A stretch of 64,000 bases of DNA from Reticulitermes speratus (GCA_021186555.1 JAJKFL010000007.1:30394177-30458176), one strand, 5' to 3'. Positions 38,936-51,475 are shown, counted from the first letter of the stretch. The notes: a model not told the origin generated them from the sequence alone. Numbers and translations: made by a program.

Positions 38936-39157
38936 AGAGGGTTATTGTTGGCCTGATAACACTCAGTGACGTACACACACACTCGGTAGGACTCCTCTGG
39001 ACGAGTGATCGGCCCGTGGCTGAGATCTTTACCTGACAACACACAACATTCACAAGAGACAGACATCCACGCCCCCGGCGGGATTCGAACCCACAATCGC
39101 AGCAAGAGAGCTGCAACAGGCCTACGCCTTAGACCGCGTGGCCACTGGGATCGGCCT
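38936..39157 (-). mobile_element. SINE C (minus)
   Basis: Reversed box B GGCGGGATTCGAACCC at 39078 and reversed head GCCTTAGACCGCGTGGCCAC. Body with CTCGGTAGGACTCCTCTGG. Confidence 0.88.
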
Positions 39158-39291
39158 GCTTGAAACTTACGAAAGAAGAACATTTCTACTGTTTTTACAA
39201 ACGTTTCGGAGAAATCTGCTGCCTTCATAATTGTTTTTTGCTGAAACTGTAGACAGCAGGTTTTGCAATAACTTAAGGTAACTCTGCATCA

Positions 39292-39370
39292 AACTGCAGG
39301 GTGTTACACAAACTGCAGGGTGTTACACAAACTGCAGCGTGTTACACAAACTGCAGCGTGTTACACAAAC
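39292..39370. repeat. 20-bp tandem repeat, four copies
   Basis: Unit ACTGCAGGGTGTTACACAAA, with GGG changing to GCG in later copies. Confidence 0.93.
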
Positions 39371-39409
39371 GCGCACAATCTAAACCTTCATCTCGATGTC
39401 AAATGTGGA

Positions 39410-39545
39410 TGTTTCCAGGTCTCCTGGGATGTAACGTCGTTGGGCGAGTAGTTACCGACGTTTCGGAGTGTCACAGTGTCTTAATCTTGAGATTAAACAG
39501 TCTTGACGGACTCCGATCTTCAGCACTGCTGTAAGAATCTCAAAT
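39410..39545. repeat. Family E-related fragment
   Basis: TCTCCTGGGATGTAACGTCG and TTACCGACGTTTCGG in family E order. Only one arm is present. A similar fragment is at 55285. Confidence 0.6.
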
Positions 39546-40225
39546 CTCATATAACATTTCTTGTTTCCTTCCCAAAAGTGGCACGTCTATAGACATCATC
39601 CTCTCCAATTCGATCCTCACCTGGAGGCATAACCAGTGGCACAGCGTGATATGTAACAGCGAACGTCTGACGTCAAGATTACTGCAGACAGGGAGGGGAT
39701 CAGCTTGAGGTAAATTTAATACATGGCGTGGTGAGTTGGCAGCCGTGCGTGACTAGACGCACTTTGTAACTGGCGTTATTTTACTGATAAAATCCTCGCT
39801 TTAGACTAAGGAGAGACAAATTGTGACTAAGTACATGTTATGACTGCTGGTAAAGAAGTCAGGATGCATTGCAGTGTTCAGTCCACGTGTCCACATACAC
39901 AGACACACATTTGTGCCTTACACCCTCTTCATTGTACAATTTTCAAAAAGCTTTACACCTAAATGGCTTGGCATAATTTTTCATCGTGTCATTTCTTATA
40001 ACTTTGGCAAGATTTATTGTACACTTCCGACTTAAACACCATCGGTTTGATTATTGTTGACATAGGCATGACTGATTGGATTATGAATCGTAGGGATATA
40101 TAGGCACAATATGTCACACAAATAAATGCTTATTTATTAGGGTAATAAACATAAAAATTTACATAATAAATAACATATTGTTAAATTTCACAATGTTGAC
40201 ACCGTGCATCTTTGTCATATTAAAT
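39546..40225. other. Unassigned DNA
   Basis: No feature recognised. Confidence 0.55.
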
Positions 40226-40227
40226 TA

Positions 40228-40706
40228 AGTTTCAGACCAACTGATGCACAACTAAAACCACTTTTATTGTAGCTTTATTATAATTGTTAAAATTGTTAAA
40301 ATTATACCCCTACACGTGTTTCGATCCTAGGATCATCGTCAGGGGGTTTTTTGTTGAAAGATACTGTCACTTCAATTACATGATTTTAAATAGTCCAGCA
40401 GCACATTAAAACTTGTATATTATAAGTTAAAATCTTGTTAAAAGTCTTTGTTAAAAGTTGTATAATAGTTGTAAAAGTATTGTAGACAGTGTTGATTGTG
40501 GAAGTGCTGGCATGTAGAATCGTGGTATTATGGGCATATGATATGTGTGTCTTGTGGGGAACGGAGTGTACTATCTGTCGTGCGGTGAAAAGTACTATCG
40601 ATGATCCTAGGATCGAAACACGTGTAGGGGTATAATTTTAACAATTATAATAAAGCTACAATAAAAGTGGTTTTAGTGTGCATCAGTTGGTCTGAAACTT
40701 AAAATA
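40228..40706. mobile_element. Fold-back element with about 110-bp arms and a 250-bp centre
   Basis: Arms 40228-40345 and 40600-40706 match almost exactly in inverse orientation: AAGTTTCAGACCAACTGATG against CATCAGTTGGTCTGAAACTT, with ATAATAAAGCTACAATAAAA in both. The left arm has a complete hammerhead-like core; the right arm begins inside it. Confidence 0.92.
40306..40346 (-). ncRNA. Hammerhead-like ribozyme core, copy 8
   Basis: Minus strand: helix I CCCC/GGGG; CTGACGA; extra T; helix II GATCC/GGATC; GAAAC; helix III possibly 3 bp; triplet GTA (cut expected after 40311). The mate at 40600-40628 lacks the CTGA part. Confidence 0.6.
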
Positions 40707-40747
40707 TTGTTAGTTATTAACTGTTGGAAATCTTCACATAAAATATT

Positions 40748-40773
40748 CATATATATATATATATATATATATA
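40748..40773. repeat. (TA)n microsatellite
   Basis: About 13 dinucleotide units. Confidence 0.93.
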
Positions 40774-42179
40774 ACGCTCACAAAAATATTCTTAAGTAGA
40801 ATAACTTGTAACATACTGAAAACGTTTCCGTATATATCTAAGAGGAAAATTTTTCATTTTCTCCGTATTGATTCTCTTATTTTTAAAGAGATTTACGAAA
40901 CGAATATAAAAACTGCAATTATATTCTGTACGTTTTCAAATAATTTTTCTTCTTCTTGCGGTAACTTGCATGAACATGTCTTACAGCGCTGTGTACGGCG
41001 AGTGAAGGAACCAACGAAAGTTCTGAACAGCGCCACACAATGAAGCCACATGTAACGCGATGCCATACCGCACACTAATTAGAGGTAATTTATCTGACAG
41101 CAATTTTCAAGTAACAAATGCCTGCATGAAAATTGGCGTCCATTTTGTTTCCATAAGCTAAACAAACTTTCACTAGAAAGATGATAATATTACTTTGCAA
41201 ATTTGTGTTAATCATTATTATTGAGCAAGAACGTAGTGATAATCAGATTACGGAAATTGGGTTCACAAAGCAAGTTCCCAGTTACACGTTATGTACTTTG
41301 TGATTACTTAATGTTACAGTGCCAGAAACTATCGTTGCCAGAACTAGCCTCATATTTTAGTGAATATAATTTGAGTTTCTTAATGGCCTTTCCAAAAACA
41401 TGAACTTTGTCAGAGTCAAAAAGTTTGGTGCGGTCATGGATGAAAGGGAGAACTCGAGAAACAGAGATAAAAATATCCCAGCGCCATTTTGTCCACCACG
41501 AGTCCATTGCCCAGTTTGTGAGTCTGAAAACCATCAATTGGAACCCGCTGAGCGGTTGCTTTTATTAACAAATGTAGTTGACATTATTTCAGCCAAATAG
41601 ATATGATTCTAGTAAAAACCCGTATCAACCGTACAAATCAAAGATGATGTGTCTTTTAGAAAAGGTTTGAACTTTAGCGACCTCTCCTTTCATATCTGTC
41701 AATTAAGTTCATTCCTTATACACTTTTCTCGATATCTAACGTTGGATTCCTCTGTTATACTGTGCTACAGTGTTTACATCAATATGGTCTACAGAAATAT
41801 AATATTTGCTTGAAACCAGGAGAAAAATAAAGACTGCAGCATGCTGAATGGATGAATTCTCCCCCAACCGCTCACTTCTGGCAGAACTTCACCCTCTCAG
41901 CTGGCGCGGATCATCTTGTGTGTTCAGAGCAAAAGGGGCACAGGGCACATTACAGAATGCGATGCCACAGCGGTTACCTGTATAGTGCCTCTGCAGTTAC
42001 AAGATATGGCCGGCGCATATATTAACCAGCCGGCGGTCTTCAGAATTTCTGATTAATGGACCAGCAAACCTGCACTTGCTTTGTTGATACTCGGTATCAT
42101 TCATCTCATTATTACTAGCGTGTCCAAGTGTTTTTAATTACTGTGAGAGGTAGAGAGTAAAGGCGCCCTCTGCGCGCTA
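40774..42179. other. Unassigned DNA
   Basis: No gene or repeat recognised. Confidence 0.6.
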
Positions 42180-42270
42180 TGATGGCGTAAAGGGGGAGTA
42201 GAGGTGTAGCGCCACCTATGCTTAACCTTGGCAGTAGATGGAGGTGAATGGTCAGTTCCACACGCCTAGG
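42180..42270 (-). mobile_element. SINE B fragment (minus)
   Basis: GGGGGAGTAGAGGTGTAGCG and CTTAACCTTGGCAGTAGATG match the reversed 3' body of SINE B. Confidence 0.7.
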
Positions 42271-42454
42271 GAAAGAAATTCGTGTAGCCACTAGAAAGAA
42301 ACACGTTGAAAAGTGAAAACCTGCGTCTGATATTAGAAAATAAAAGTCTTCATAATTTTGTAAACTAGGCTTGCGAAATTAAAATTATGCACAAATAAAT
42401 ATGAAACAATTTAAATTGTGAAATATCCCCCGTACTGTCGGGTCGGTAGGCCTA

Positions 42455-42713
42455 TTTTTATTTTCATGGCGCAACAGCCCCTAGTGGGCCAGGGCCTCCT
42501 TACTATCGAGACTTCACGATCACACTCAGACACACCATACTCGCAGGACTCCTCTGCACGAGTGATCAGTCCGACGCAGAGACCTCTACCTGACAACACA
42601 CAACGCTCACAAGAGACAGATATCCATGCCACCGGCAGGATTCGAACCCGCAATCCCAGCAAGCGAGTGGCCGCAGACCTACGCCTTAGACCTCGCGGCC
42701 ACTGGGGACGGCG
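42455..42713 (-). mobile_element. SINE C (minus), near full length
   Basis: Begins with a T-rich (reversed A-tail) stretch and GGCGCAACAGCCCCTAGTGG. Contains GCAGGATTCGAACCCGC (reversed box B) and ends in the reversed head GGCCACTGGGGACGGC. Confidence 0.9.
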
Positions 42714-45284
42714 GTAAACCTATATAGCGGCAGAAATTTAACCGAAATTGGTTCACGTACTGAGACAGCTTTCAAAAATGCGTAGCAATGCTGAGCGCAA
42801 ACTATTCAGTCTATTAAGTGTCTAGCTGTAAAAAAGCGATATTTACAGCTGTTATAAAGTGTGCGTAGGTCTAATGTAATAGTGACGATAGAAACTCAGA
42901 ACATTTGTAAATGAACCCGCGGGTGTGTGGAAGTCTGCGTTTTAGGGACTGAGAAGCATTGACTTGAATATGGCGATGCGTGGATAAAACATTTATTTAG
43001 CGACGAATAGTATTGTTTATTTACTGCTTTATTTACTATACTTTGTGAACTGCGTGTTTCTATAATCTACCAGTAGATAAAATTGTTGACTTTTTTGTTA
43101 TTTAATGATGCTGTTTCAACTGCAGGACTTACATAACGACGAATGAAATAAAGAGACTTGTGGTGGAAAAGAGAACGTTGTAACTTGGCACTCTTAAAGA
43201 CAGTAGACAAGTTGTGGCATTTAGATATAGGTACAGAGGGAATGAAAACAGTAACGTATGTGGGGCGTGGAGGAGACTGTCCATGCGAGTGACAGGACAC
43301 GGCGAAAACTAAGTTGTATTTTTCCGATTTTGCTTCAAGACTTATCTAGTTATTCGACTAATATACCCAAGAAATTAGAACGAATTTTCGTTACAGTAAT
43401 CAGTCGGATACAACCGCTGTTTGTGGCATGAACCAGGAAAAATACTGAAATCAAATTTGTGACTGCGCCAATCCTGGTAGTGGTATTGCTGCTGCTACCT
43501 TCTATACAGCTAACTTCCATCCTGTTCTGACGACATGCTATAGAGCGCTTGAAAAAGACACACGTCGCTCTGAACGACACGTATTTTATGATTCTAGTAA
43601 CTGAATGCAAAATAGGCTTTGGGTATTCCGTAAATATTTTTGACTCAATTTTCCTGAGGTACTGGGTATTAAAATGTTTAGAATTTAATTTTGGTTGTGG
43701 CTTCGGAAAATTACTACATGCGTGTCCACGGAACACATCATTTATACCACTGATATATATCTTTAAATCTCCACCATCATATCTTCCTTTCACAACGTAA
43801 TTCCGTTCGAAGTCCGTGCTGTTCATACAGTGACGCAGTAAGGGCTTTGACGTCAAGGTCGAGTAATTGCAACGGCCGGCTCTAACAGAAATTACTTATT
43901 TAAAAAGTCACAATCATTTATTCAAAATTTTTATTTGTCACAGTAACTTAAAACTTCTTTAGCCCAAAAAAATACATTCTGTTTTCCTTTAAAATAACAA
44001 TTTTTCCGCCCATTGGACTCTTCCGTCACCCTTCCCCCCCGTCCCAACCCCTCACCGCCCTCTGTCCAGCTACACCGCTGGTCTCGGTCACTGTACACCC
44101 CCACAAAACCTTACTCTCAAAGTGGAACCTTCTTTCCAGTCTTATGCGTTGTAGACAATTAATAACCGATTTTGTCAACAGACAGCGTTAGTTACAGTTA
44201 ACTTCCGTAATCCAGAACGTTCTCGTGATTGATGGCGTCGAGTGGGCAGTAGGAGTGTAAGTGAAATTTGTTTGTGTGTGAGACCATAAATACGGTGCGT
44301 CTGTTAAAATTTTAAAGTTTCCTGATTTTAAATGTTATTGTAATGAAGGAAAGAAGTATATATATATATATATGCAGTGAGTGATGTGGTTTGATTATGG
44401 AAGGTTTATATGCAGTGTCGGTGAAAGCGAATGATACGGTGTGTTGTGGTGTATTAATACGCGTAGGAAAGCGACGCAAGTGGTAGGTCCGCCGTGTATT
44501 GGGACGATATCATTCGTCGGTTGGTTTTCGTCTAGGAAATACAACAGAAACCTGCAAGCTGGGATGCAGACTTCGGAACGAGGTGGTCTTCATCAAAAGG
44601 TCTGTAAAAGTAACCGTATTATATATTGCTTGTAGCTTGTCCAGCAGTGCAGTTGACCTTGCTCTACGGAAGTGTTTATATTTCTTTGTGTATGCACCGA
44701 CATTTGGAAACACTGCCGGTGGTCGAACTGCAGTACGATTTGCCGATGAATTTTATTTTAGCGTGATGTTAATGTACTTTTTGTTTTGTGCCTGTCGTGG
44801 CGACATATTTGTTATGGCAGCAGTTTGGTTTTCAAAGCTGCGGAAGCCATGTTGTCTTGTCTTGTAAGGGTTACCAAGCATTCGCAGTGACGTAACGAAT
44901 GTTTCCACGAAGCAAAAGCTGCGTTGTTCGAATCTCCGTTAGAGTTGCATAGCAATAAAAGTAATAAATAAAGAAATTAATTGGCGCAAGATAATACAAA
45001 GTTTGTTTCTTTTCGTTTCTTTGTATTACAAAATCATTGTTTAAAAATTTTTTGTCCTATCTGAATAACTCGGGGCCTAACGTTAGTGCCTAAAATTTTT
45101 ACTCTTTTTCGTTAATTTGTATAAATATTTGTGATTCTTACCCATCGTGTTTCCTGCCGCAATTTTGTTTGTACTACTGTTGTTCTGGCAACGCCGATAT
45201 AAAGTGCGTGGAAGTTGTAGGATTCCGTAATTACGGAAGATAGCGAAGAACGTGTACATTGGGACTCAAGGACATTTTGGGCTT
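42714..45284. other. Unassigned DNA
   Basis: No convincing gene. The longest open frame of the window (43350-43856, minus, 168 codons) has no recognised domain and is near chance expectation. A (TA)n run lies at 44358-44373. Confidence 0.5.
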
Positions 45285-45725
45285 TTCTATATTATATATT
45301 AGAATATAATACACCCCATTTTGGGGACAGGTTCCCTCCCCGTCTTCAGGCTTCTTCCAAAAGAGCTGTCACTATATGTTGATTATTTACACTGTAATTA
45401 AACCCGGATTAACGTCAAATTAGTAAATACCGCATATTCCAAAAACAGTTTATAAAGCGTGGTTATGAAAATTTCACTAGGCACCAAATACACAAAATAC
45501 ACAATTGATAACTACTTGTTTTGTGTATTTGGTGACCAGCTGTGAATTTTGAGTATTTGGTGTCTATTACAAATTTTTTTTTTGGAATAGGTGGTGTTTA
45601 CTAATTTGACATTAATCCGGGTTTAATTACAGTGTAAATAATAAAGTAGTGACAGCTGTTTTGGAAGGAGGAAGCCTGAAAACTGAGACAGAATCTGTCT
45701 CTGAAACGTAGTGTATTATATTTCA
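45285..45725. mobile_element. Fold-back element with decayed hammerhead-like arms
   Basis: Inverted arms: TACACTGTAATTAAACCCGG against CCGGGTTTAATTACAGTGTA, and GCCTGAAGACGGGGAGGGAA (minus) against GCCTGAAAACTGAGACAG (plus). GAAAC survives only in the right arm. Confidence 0.8.
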
Positions 45726-46528
45726 GTATATGCGATGGAGAAAGTCCATGAAGTCTGTGAGTTCGAATGTCATACATAATCTTCAGAACTCTGTAGAATA
45801 TCACCGTACCTTAGCCCTGAATTACCTTATGATTATCATGGATAATCTGCAATATTATTTGGATTTGTCAGTGAATATAAACATCTGTAAAAATGTACGC
45901 TTCTGTATACCAAATTCCTACCTCTCCTGTGGTTCACAGCCACAAAATATTTCTGCGGGCTAAATTCATTAACAAATTAGAAATTTTTTATGCGGCAATA
46001 GCTTAAATGAAATACTGTGACGTTTGTTGTTAAAAAGGCCTATACTGTACTGAAAATGAGTGATGAAATAGGATATAATAAGGTAATTGATACTATTTCG
46101 ATTATCTGATGATATATGTATTTTAGAGGTCAACTGAAGTACTCTCTCGTTTATTTAGCAGTGTTCTAGTTTAGGCTCTGCAGTACCCAAATTACAAATT
46201 GACTGTGAAGAGAAATTCGATAGAGACTGGGAAAAACAGCCATGACTACTTGAAAGTTCTATCCCAAAGTTTGGTTTATATGTATTTATTACGCAGTTGG
46301 TTAAATTTAGCACCAGGCCCGTTTCTTATCTTTGCTGTCGACGAGAAACTTGGCTGCTTTGAATAATCATGTATAGTAGCCGGGATTGTCTGTACCACCA
46401 ATAAATGTTGCGCCAGTTGACTGTTGGTATCAACTTGCTTGTGACTGTTTGCCAGTACCAATATTGTGACAGTATGAAAATGTATGATACGTAGGAAATA
46501 AGCGTAAGAATACAAGGGGGTGAACAGT
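45726..46528. other. Unassigned DNA
   Basis: No feature recognised. Confidence 0.55.
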
Positions 46529-46536
46529 GTGGTAAG

Positions 46537-46637
46537 CAGTGGCATATCGTGATTCAGAGGTCAGGTCTAACGGAAGAGTAAATGGAAGATGTGTAACGGC
46601 CCGCTAGACCTGACCTCTGAATCACGATACGCCACCT
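46537..46637. mobile_element. 101-bp hAT-like palindromic MITE with 8-bp duplication
   Basis: CGTGATTCAGAGGTCAGGTC near the left and GACCTGACCTCTGAATCACG near the right are exact inverse copies. Flanking GTGGTAAG at 46529-46536 and 46638-46645 is a perfect 8-bp duplication. Confidence 0.9.
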
Positions 46638-46756
46638 GTGGTAAGATACGTTAAAATACATTCAGCTTTTATGAAGACATTTATTGAAGAATGCTGAACT
46701 GCCTCAACGTTCCAATGTTTAATTTTAGTTTTATAGTGATAACTAATGCTTTATTA

Positions 46757-47027
46757 GGAGCCAATATAGCTCAGTCAGTATAGTGACTACGCTACGGACT
46801 AGACCTAGAAATCGTGGTTCGATCCCCAGCAGGGGCAAAGGATTTTTTTCTTAAGCTTTCACACCGGCTGTGAGATCCACCCAGCCGGGAGTGGGGGGAT
46901 CAATTTACGGGGGACAAAGCGGTCGAGGCGTGAAGCAGACCATTCACTCCAACCTAGTACCAAGTTTATGAATCAGTGGAGATGTACCTCAGCTTCCCTG
47001 TATGCCTTCGTGGCGTGTAAACGGGCA
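46757..47027 (+). mobile_element. SINE B
   Basis: Head AATATAGCTCAGTCAGTATA, box B GTGGTTCGATCCCC, body with AAAGCGGTCGAGGCGTG and GTATGCCTTCGTGGCGTG. Confidence 0.87.
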
Positions 47028-47335
47028 AATCTAGCTAGTACACTGACGAAGTTTGGGAATCGTTCGTACATGGCAGACTGCCTAACTGAACACCTGTCGG
47101 AACACCTGCGTCAGTCCGAACTGCTACGAGTTCCTCGTCTTCGCTCGTCGTCACCATCAGCCTCGAGTGCTCAGTCAGATAGTGCAACGTTTGTGGAGCT
47201 GTAAACATATTTCTGTATTCAACTCTTATATTCCTAAGAGCCGGACTGATCGGTCAATAAAGCAATCTGAGGAGGAGCAAATAGGTTCTAGTTTCTGGTA
47301 CAGGAAGTTACATTCTTCCGCGCTACCACTTTGTT
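47028..47335. other. Unassigned DNA between SINEs
   Basis: No feature recognised. Confidence 0.5.
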
Positions 47336-47493
47336 CATTGGTACCGGGTCTCTTTCCCGGGGGTAAAGCGGCCGGGGCGTGGAGTTGACCACCCACTCCC
47401 ATCTAGTGCCAGGGTTAATGAAAGAGTAGAGCTATACCTCTACTCCCCTCTGGGCCTTCGTGGCCTGTTCTAGGGATACCTTTACCTTTACCA
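47336..47493 (+). mobile_element. SINE B, 3' half
   Basis: Starts inside the body (GGTACCGGGTCTCTTTCCCG) and ends with TACCTTTACCTTTACC. Confidence 0.88.
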
Positions 47494-47671
47494 CTTTGTT
47501 CAGTCCACCTATGTAGCACAACCAGCGTTATATCCATTTGTACCGTGGCCGATCGAACAGCCAGCGTGCAAAGCTGACCGTTCGCCTGTATCTTATGTTG
47601 ATATTAAGAATGCGTTTGGAGAAAAATAAATGAAGACGTGTCTTGTTAGTTTTGTAATTTCTAGCCCCCCC

Positions 47672-47818
47672 ACAATGGGTACCGGAGTAAAGGGGCCAGG
47701 GCGTGGCATTTTACCCCCCCCCCGCATCTAGCGGCGAGGTTAAAGAAAGTGTAGAGCTATACATCTACCACCCGTCTAGGCCTTCATGGCCTATTCTAGG
47801 GTGAAATTTACCCTTTTA
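47672..47818 (+). mobile_element. SINE B, 3' half
   Basis: CAATGGGTACCGGAGTAAAGG onward, with a C-run and the family's AGGCCTTCATGGCC end. Confidence 0.82.
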
Positions 47819-47916
47819 GTCTTCCACATATAATGGTGGCCTAGCTGCTAAATTTTGATAAAATACGGCATATGGAAATAAATTGGACACAGGCTGAGGA
47901 AGTCCCACATTTATTT

Positions 47917-48130
47917 CAGGCTTCCGCCGCGATGTTGATGAATTCTGCGGTCTTCTGGGATGTTACGCGGCGTCGAGTAGTAATTCTTTACCGACGTTTC
48001 TGGACAACGTATCTGTCCCATCTTCTACTTGGACTCTTGACCCGTGAAGATGGGACCGATACGTTGTCCCGAAACGTCGGTAAACAATTACCACACGACG
48101 CCGCTTAATACCCCAGAAGACCGCACATTT
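47917..48130. mobile_element. Family E palindromic element
   Basis: Left arm CAGGCTTCCGCCGCGATG to CCGACGTTTCTGGAC; right arm GTCCCGAAACGTCGG to ATACCCCAGAAGACCGC. Confidence 0.88.
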
Positions 48131-48520
48131 CGATGTCCTACATGTTTCTGTACGAGATTCTGCAGAATGTTGGTGCTGAATAAACTTCATAGATGGCAGC
48201 AGCGTACTGAGCAGACAGCAAGTGACGTGGCCAATGAAGTGTTAAGAGATCACAAAAACTCGGCCACCTGATGGGACTCTTGAAAGACTGTTGTTGCATC
48301 AGGAATGCGTGCGATGTTGCGAGTGTGTGTGTGTGTGTGTAGAGAGACGCACACGATGACGTTGCAAGACGGTAGAGCCTTCTGCATTTGGACGTCTCGG
48401 AACTGTCTGTATCTGTCGCTTTGCAATTTATTAATCTTTCTTTTAATTTTCTTAATGTATTACAGTTTTGTTTTAACATGAATACGTGTTAGGTCGTTTT
48501 ATATAAGCATAAATTAAAAA
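48131..48520. other. Unassigned DNA with a (GT)n run
   Basis: (GT)9 at about 48322-48340. Confidence 0.55.
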
Positions 48521-48782
48521 GGAGCCGTGATAGCAGTCTGTATACGGACTAAGCTGTGAGCTGTACTGTCTGGGGTTCGTTATATCGGTAGGACCAAGAG
48601 ATTTTATCTTCTTAAAAACTTTCCGAATGGCTCTAGGGCCCATCCAGCCTGGGGTTCTTTCCCGGCGTTAAAGCGACCGGGAAGTAATGCTCAACCACTC
48701 ACCTCCATCAAGCACCGAGGTTAAGAATAAGTGGAGCTATGCCTTCATGGCGAGGACAGACGCAATTTTACTTTACCTTTTA
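48521..48782 (+). mobile_element. SINE B, diverged
   Basis: GAGCCGTGATAGCAGTCTG head, box B GGGGTTCGTTATATC (mutated), body GAGGTTAAGAATAAGTGGAG, tail TTTACTTTACCTTTT. Confidence 0.8.
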
Positions 48783-49540
48783 CATAATTAAAAGATGTAT
48801 AATTAATGCATATAGTCAGAATGGAAAGACAGGTTATAGTAAATACAGGTACACAAAAGTTTAAACTACCTGAGGTGCTCTGGGGTTTTCATACCACTGT
48901 CATCACATGACGACTCTGTTGCTATGACAGCCGTTCTCATTCTGTCCCCGTAAAACATTCATACCTCACGTGTGGCCGGAAGAACAAGTATTACCGTATC
49001 GATTCCTGACCCTCTGTGCCCTTTCGAATAATATAATTCTCCGAATAAGAGATTTGGAAAGTCAACGTCTCTCAGGATTGCCAACTTAACGCAATAAGCG
49101 TCACTGCTATGACTCTGAGCTCTAACATTTCCGTGTAGCTACAGGGCTTGATATGTCATCTGTTTGATACGCATATCTCGAAGTTAATAATGGCTGCTCT
49201 AATCGTATAGTCTCTCCGACGTACGGAATACACATGTCGAGAGTTAAAGAGTTTCGCTGTGATTCATGGACCGCCTGAGACGGTGGACAGATAAAGTTGG
49301 TTGCAGCGGTAACGCTTGTGACTTCACTCGGGAGGTTTCAGGTTCTAGTCTCGGCTAAGGCATCCTGGCCGAGTTTTATCGCAGTTTTTCTCAGTCTGTA
49401 GATAAATACCTGAGTAGTACCTCCTAATTAGGCGGTGCTTTCTTCCTTCCACGCGCTTTAGACTTTATTAGTCACTTATCCTCTCGTTCCAAACTCTGAA
49501 ACGTGATATATAGGAAGCTTCGTTAAATAAACCACAACTA
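48783..49540. other. Mostly unassigned; possible worn SINE
   Basis: 49295-49450 has a box B-like AGGTTCTAGTC after a weak box A. It matches none of the four families. Confidence 0.4.
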
Positions 49541-49725
49541 CAGTCGAACTCGGTTATAACGTCACGAAAGGGACTGAATATTTTGTGTCGTTATAAACGA
49601 GTGTTGTTATAACCGAGGAGTATAATGTTATGATTAACAGTGAGAAATTGATTGGTACCACAGAATATCTGACGCTATGGGCGAGGTGTTGTATAAACCG
49701 ATGTCGTTATAAACGGGTTATACTG
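49541..49725 (-). mobile_element. Tigger/pogo-like MITE (185 bp) with TA duplication
   Basis: Opposite orientation to the 29349 copy and the same length. Left end CAGTCGAACTCGGTTATAAC; right end mutated to GGTTATACTG. Flanked by TA at 49539-49540 and 49726-49727. Confidence 0.9.
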
Positions 49726-49727
49726 TA

Positions 49728-51300
49728 GCTACATAAAAATAAAACTGTTTACTGGGAAGATGTTTGTAATGGCGGAAAACTGCGAGTCAATATTATTTTA
49801 GTCATAATTCTCCAAAGAGCAGTAATAATAACGATGAAACTATTCTGTTATTCCTTATTTACTCTTAGAAGTTTAAGAGGTGGAATGTAGACTGTAGACA
49901 GCTGAAGAGTGGGCACAAGTTCCGACTGTGAATTTTGGTCATTATTTGGAGGTACAGCTCCAGGTTTTCTTGACCTTCGCTACTAGATAAATTGTGATAG
50001 CCCCGCCTCCAGGCTTCAATTCCCAGTAATTGGAATGGTGACGTATCCGCCCTGTCCGGAAATCGAACCTCGATTCCCCAGGTCTTCAGCCATTGCTTAG
50101 ACACTGTATTGACAGCGCTATTTAGCCTACAATAGAATTCCTATTGTTACACGTGGGAAATGATTTGTGAAATAAAGTGTGAATATTTAGTACCGTTGGG
50201 ATTGGGAATATTGAGTTGGTGCCTGAAAATGAAATTGTAGGTTAAATTTTTTAATGTGGACCTATTTTTGCAGACGTATATTTTTTTTATGAAGCTATAG
50301 TTTACGTATTTCAGAATGTTTTAATATTTCACCTTCTCTATAGAAGCTTGAAAATTAAAACATCATAATTTATATATTTTGTCTGTTGTTGTGTTTGGCT
50401 GTTGCGGTTTTTGGGTGGTTTCGAATAGAGATGTTGCAAAACTGGCTTCATCATGCATGTCAGTCTGTCTGTATTATTCTGACAACTCGTGAAACGCTAA
50501 ACAGTGGTTCATTAAATTTGATGTTAGAGAGTTACACTGATCTTCGTCAACACTTGCCACTGTTGTTTGAGTTGTGACAACAGTAACAGACACTGCAAAT
50601 GAAATCGAGCGAAACTTGCTAAATGTTCATCGGAACGAAAGACAATTTTAATAGAGATTGTAGAGGAAAGCGAGGCAAATGTATGTCTAATCAAATTTTT
50701 CCGTAATTGCGCGGTGTTTTAGGTTAATTAACAATACCCATAGCTGTTTTTTTTCTCTAACTCTGGCTTGGCAGTTTGTCCCTGTCAAATGTTTTACATC
50801 GAAATTAAATCAGTACACAAATTCACGATTTAAGCTTTCCGTATCCTGCATTTCTTCTGCATTACTTTTTTCCCTCAACAACGAAGCAGTGCTGCAGAGC
50901 GGTCAGTGATGTGTGCCCCTTTTTTTAACAGACAACTCGCGTGCCGTTTACTACTCGGGTTTCTTTTGACCCGAATCCGTCGTATTAAAACCTGAGCAGT
51001 CTAGCGCAGTTGTCAAGCCCTAATTATGTATCGAAGGTTAGCCCGTTAGAATCTCCACAAACTTATCAGCTGCGCCTAAATTTACCATAGGTTATTCTCA
51101 GTCTTTTCAAAAGAATAACAGTGTAGCGTATATAATAAAATGGTCCACGGCCACTTCCTTTCAAATCATCACCTCTCGGTACTCTCTTCGTGTGTTTATA
51201 AATCATTCGACGTATAAAAGTTGCAGTATACGAACTGGAATGATGGCATTAAATAACCATACATATAATAGAAGACTGCTGGTGGTCTTCGCCTGTCTGT
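49728..51300. other. Unassigned DNA
   Basis: No gene recognised. A reversed tRNA-like AATCGAACCTCGATTCC at 50062 may be a worn SINE head. Confidence 0.5.
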
Positions 51301-51303
51301 GTC

Positions 51304-51475
51304 ATTCTGCATCTTCAAGGGTCAAGAAGTTGGTCTGCTTGGACTTCTTGACCCTTGAAGATGGGACCGATAGGTTATCCTGAAACGTCGGTACAGGAAT
51401 ACCACTCAACGCTGAGTAATATCCCGGAAGAGCGCAGATCTCTTCTACATTGCGGCGGAAGCCTGAAATCACGAA
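51304..51475. mobile_element. Family E element, left arm deleted
   Basis: Retains the centre (CTTCAAGGGTCAAGAAGT and inverse) and a complete right arm ending GCGGCGGAAGCCTGAA. Confidence 0.85.

Noticed and set aside
43350..43856. 168-codon open frame on the minus strand, the longest in the window
   Set aside because: No recognised domain. About one frame of this length is expected by chance in 64 kb of such DNA. No splice or promoter evidence.
45285..45725. Fully functional hammerhead in this fold-back element
   Set aside because: The left arm has lost GAAAC and the right arm has CTGAAAA; recorded only as decayed.
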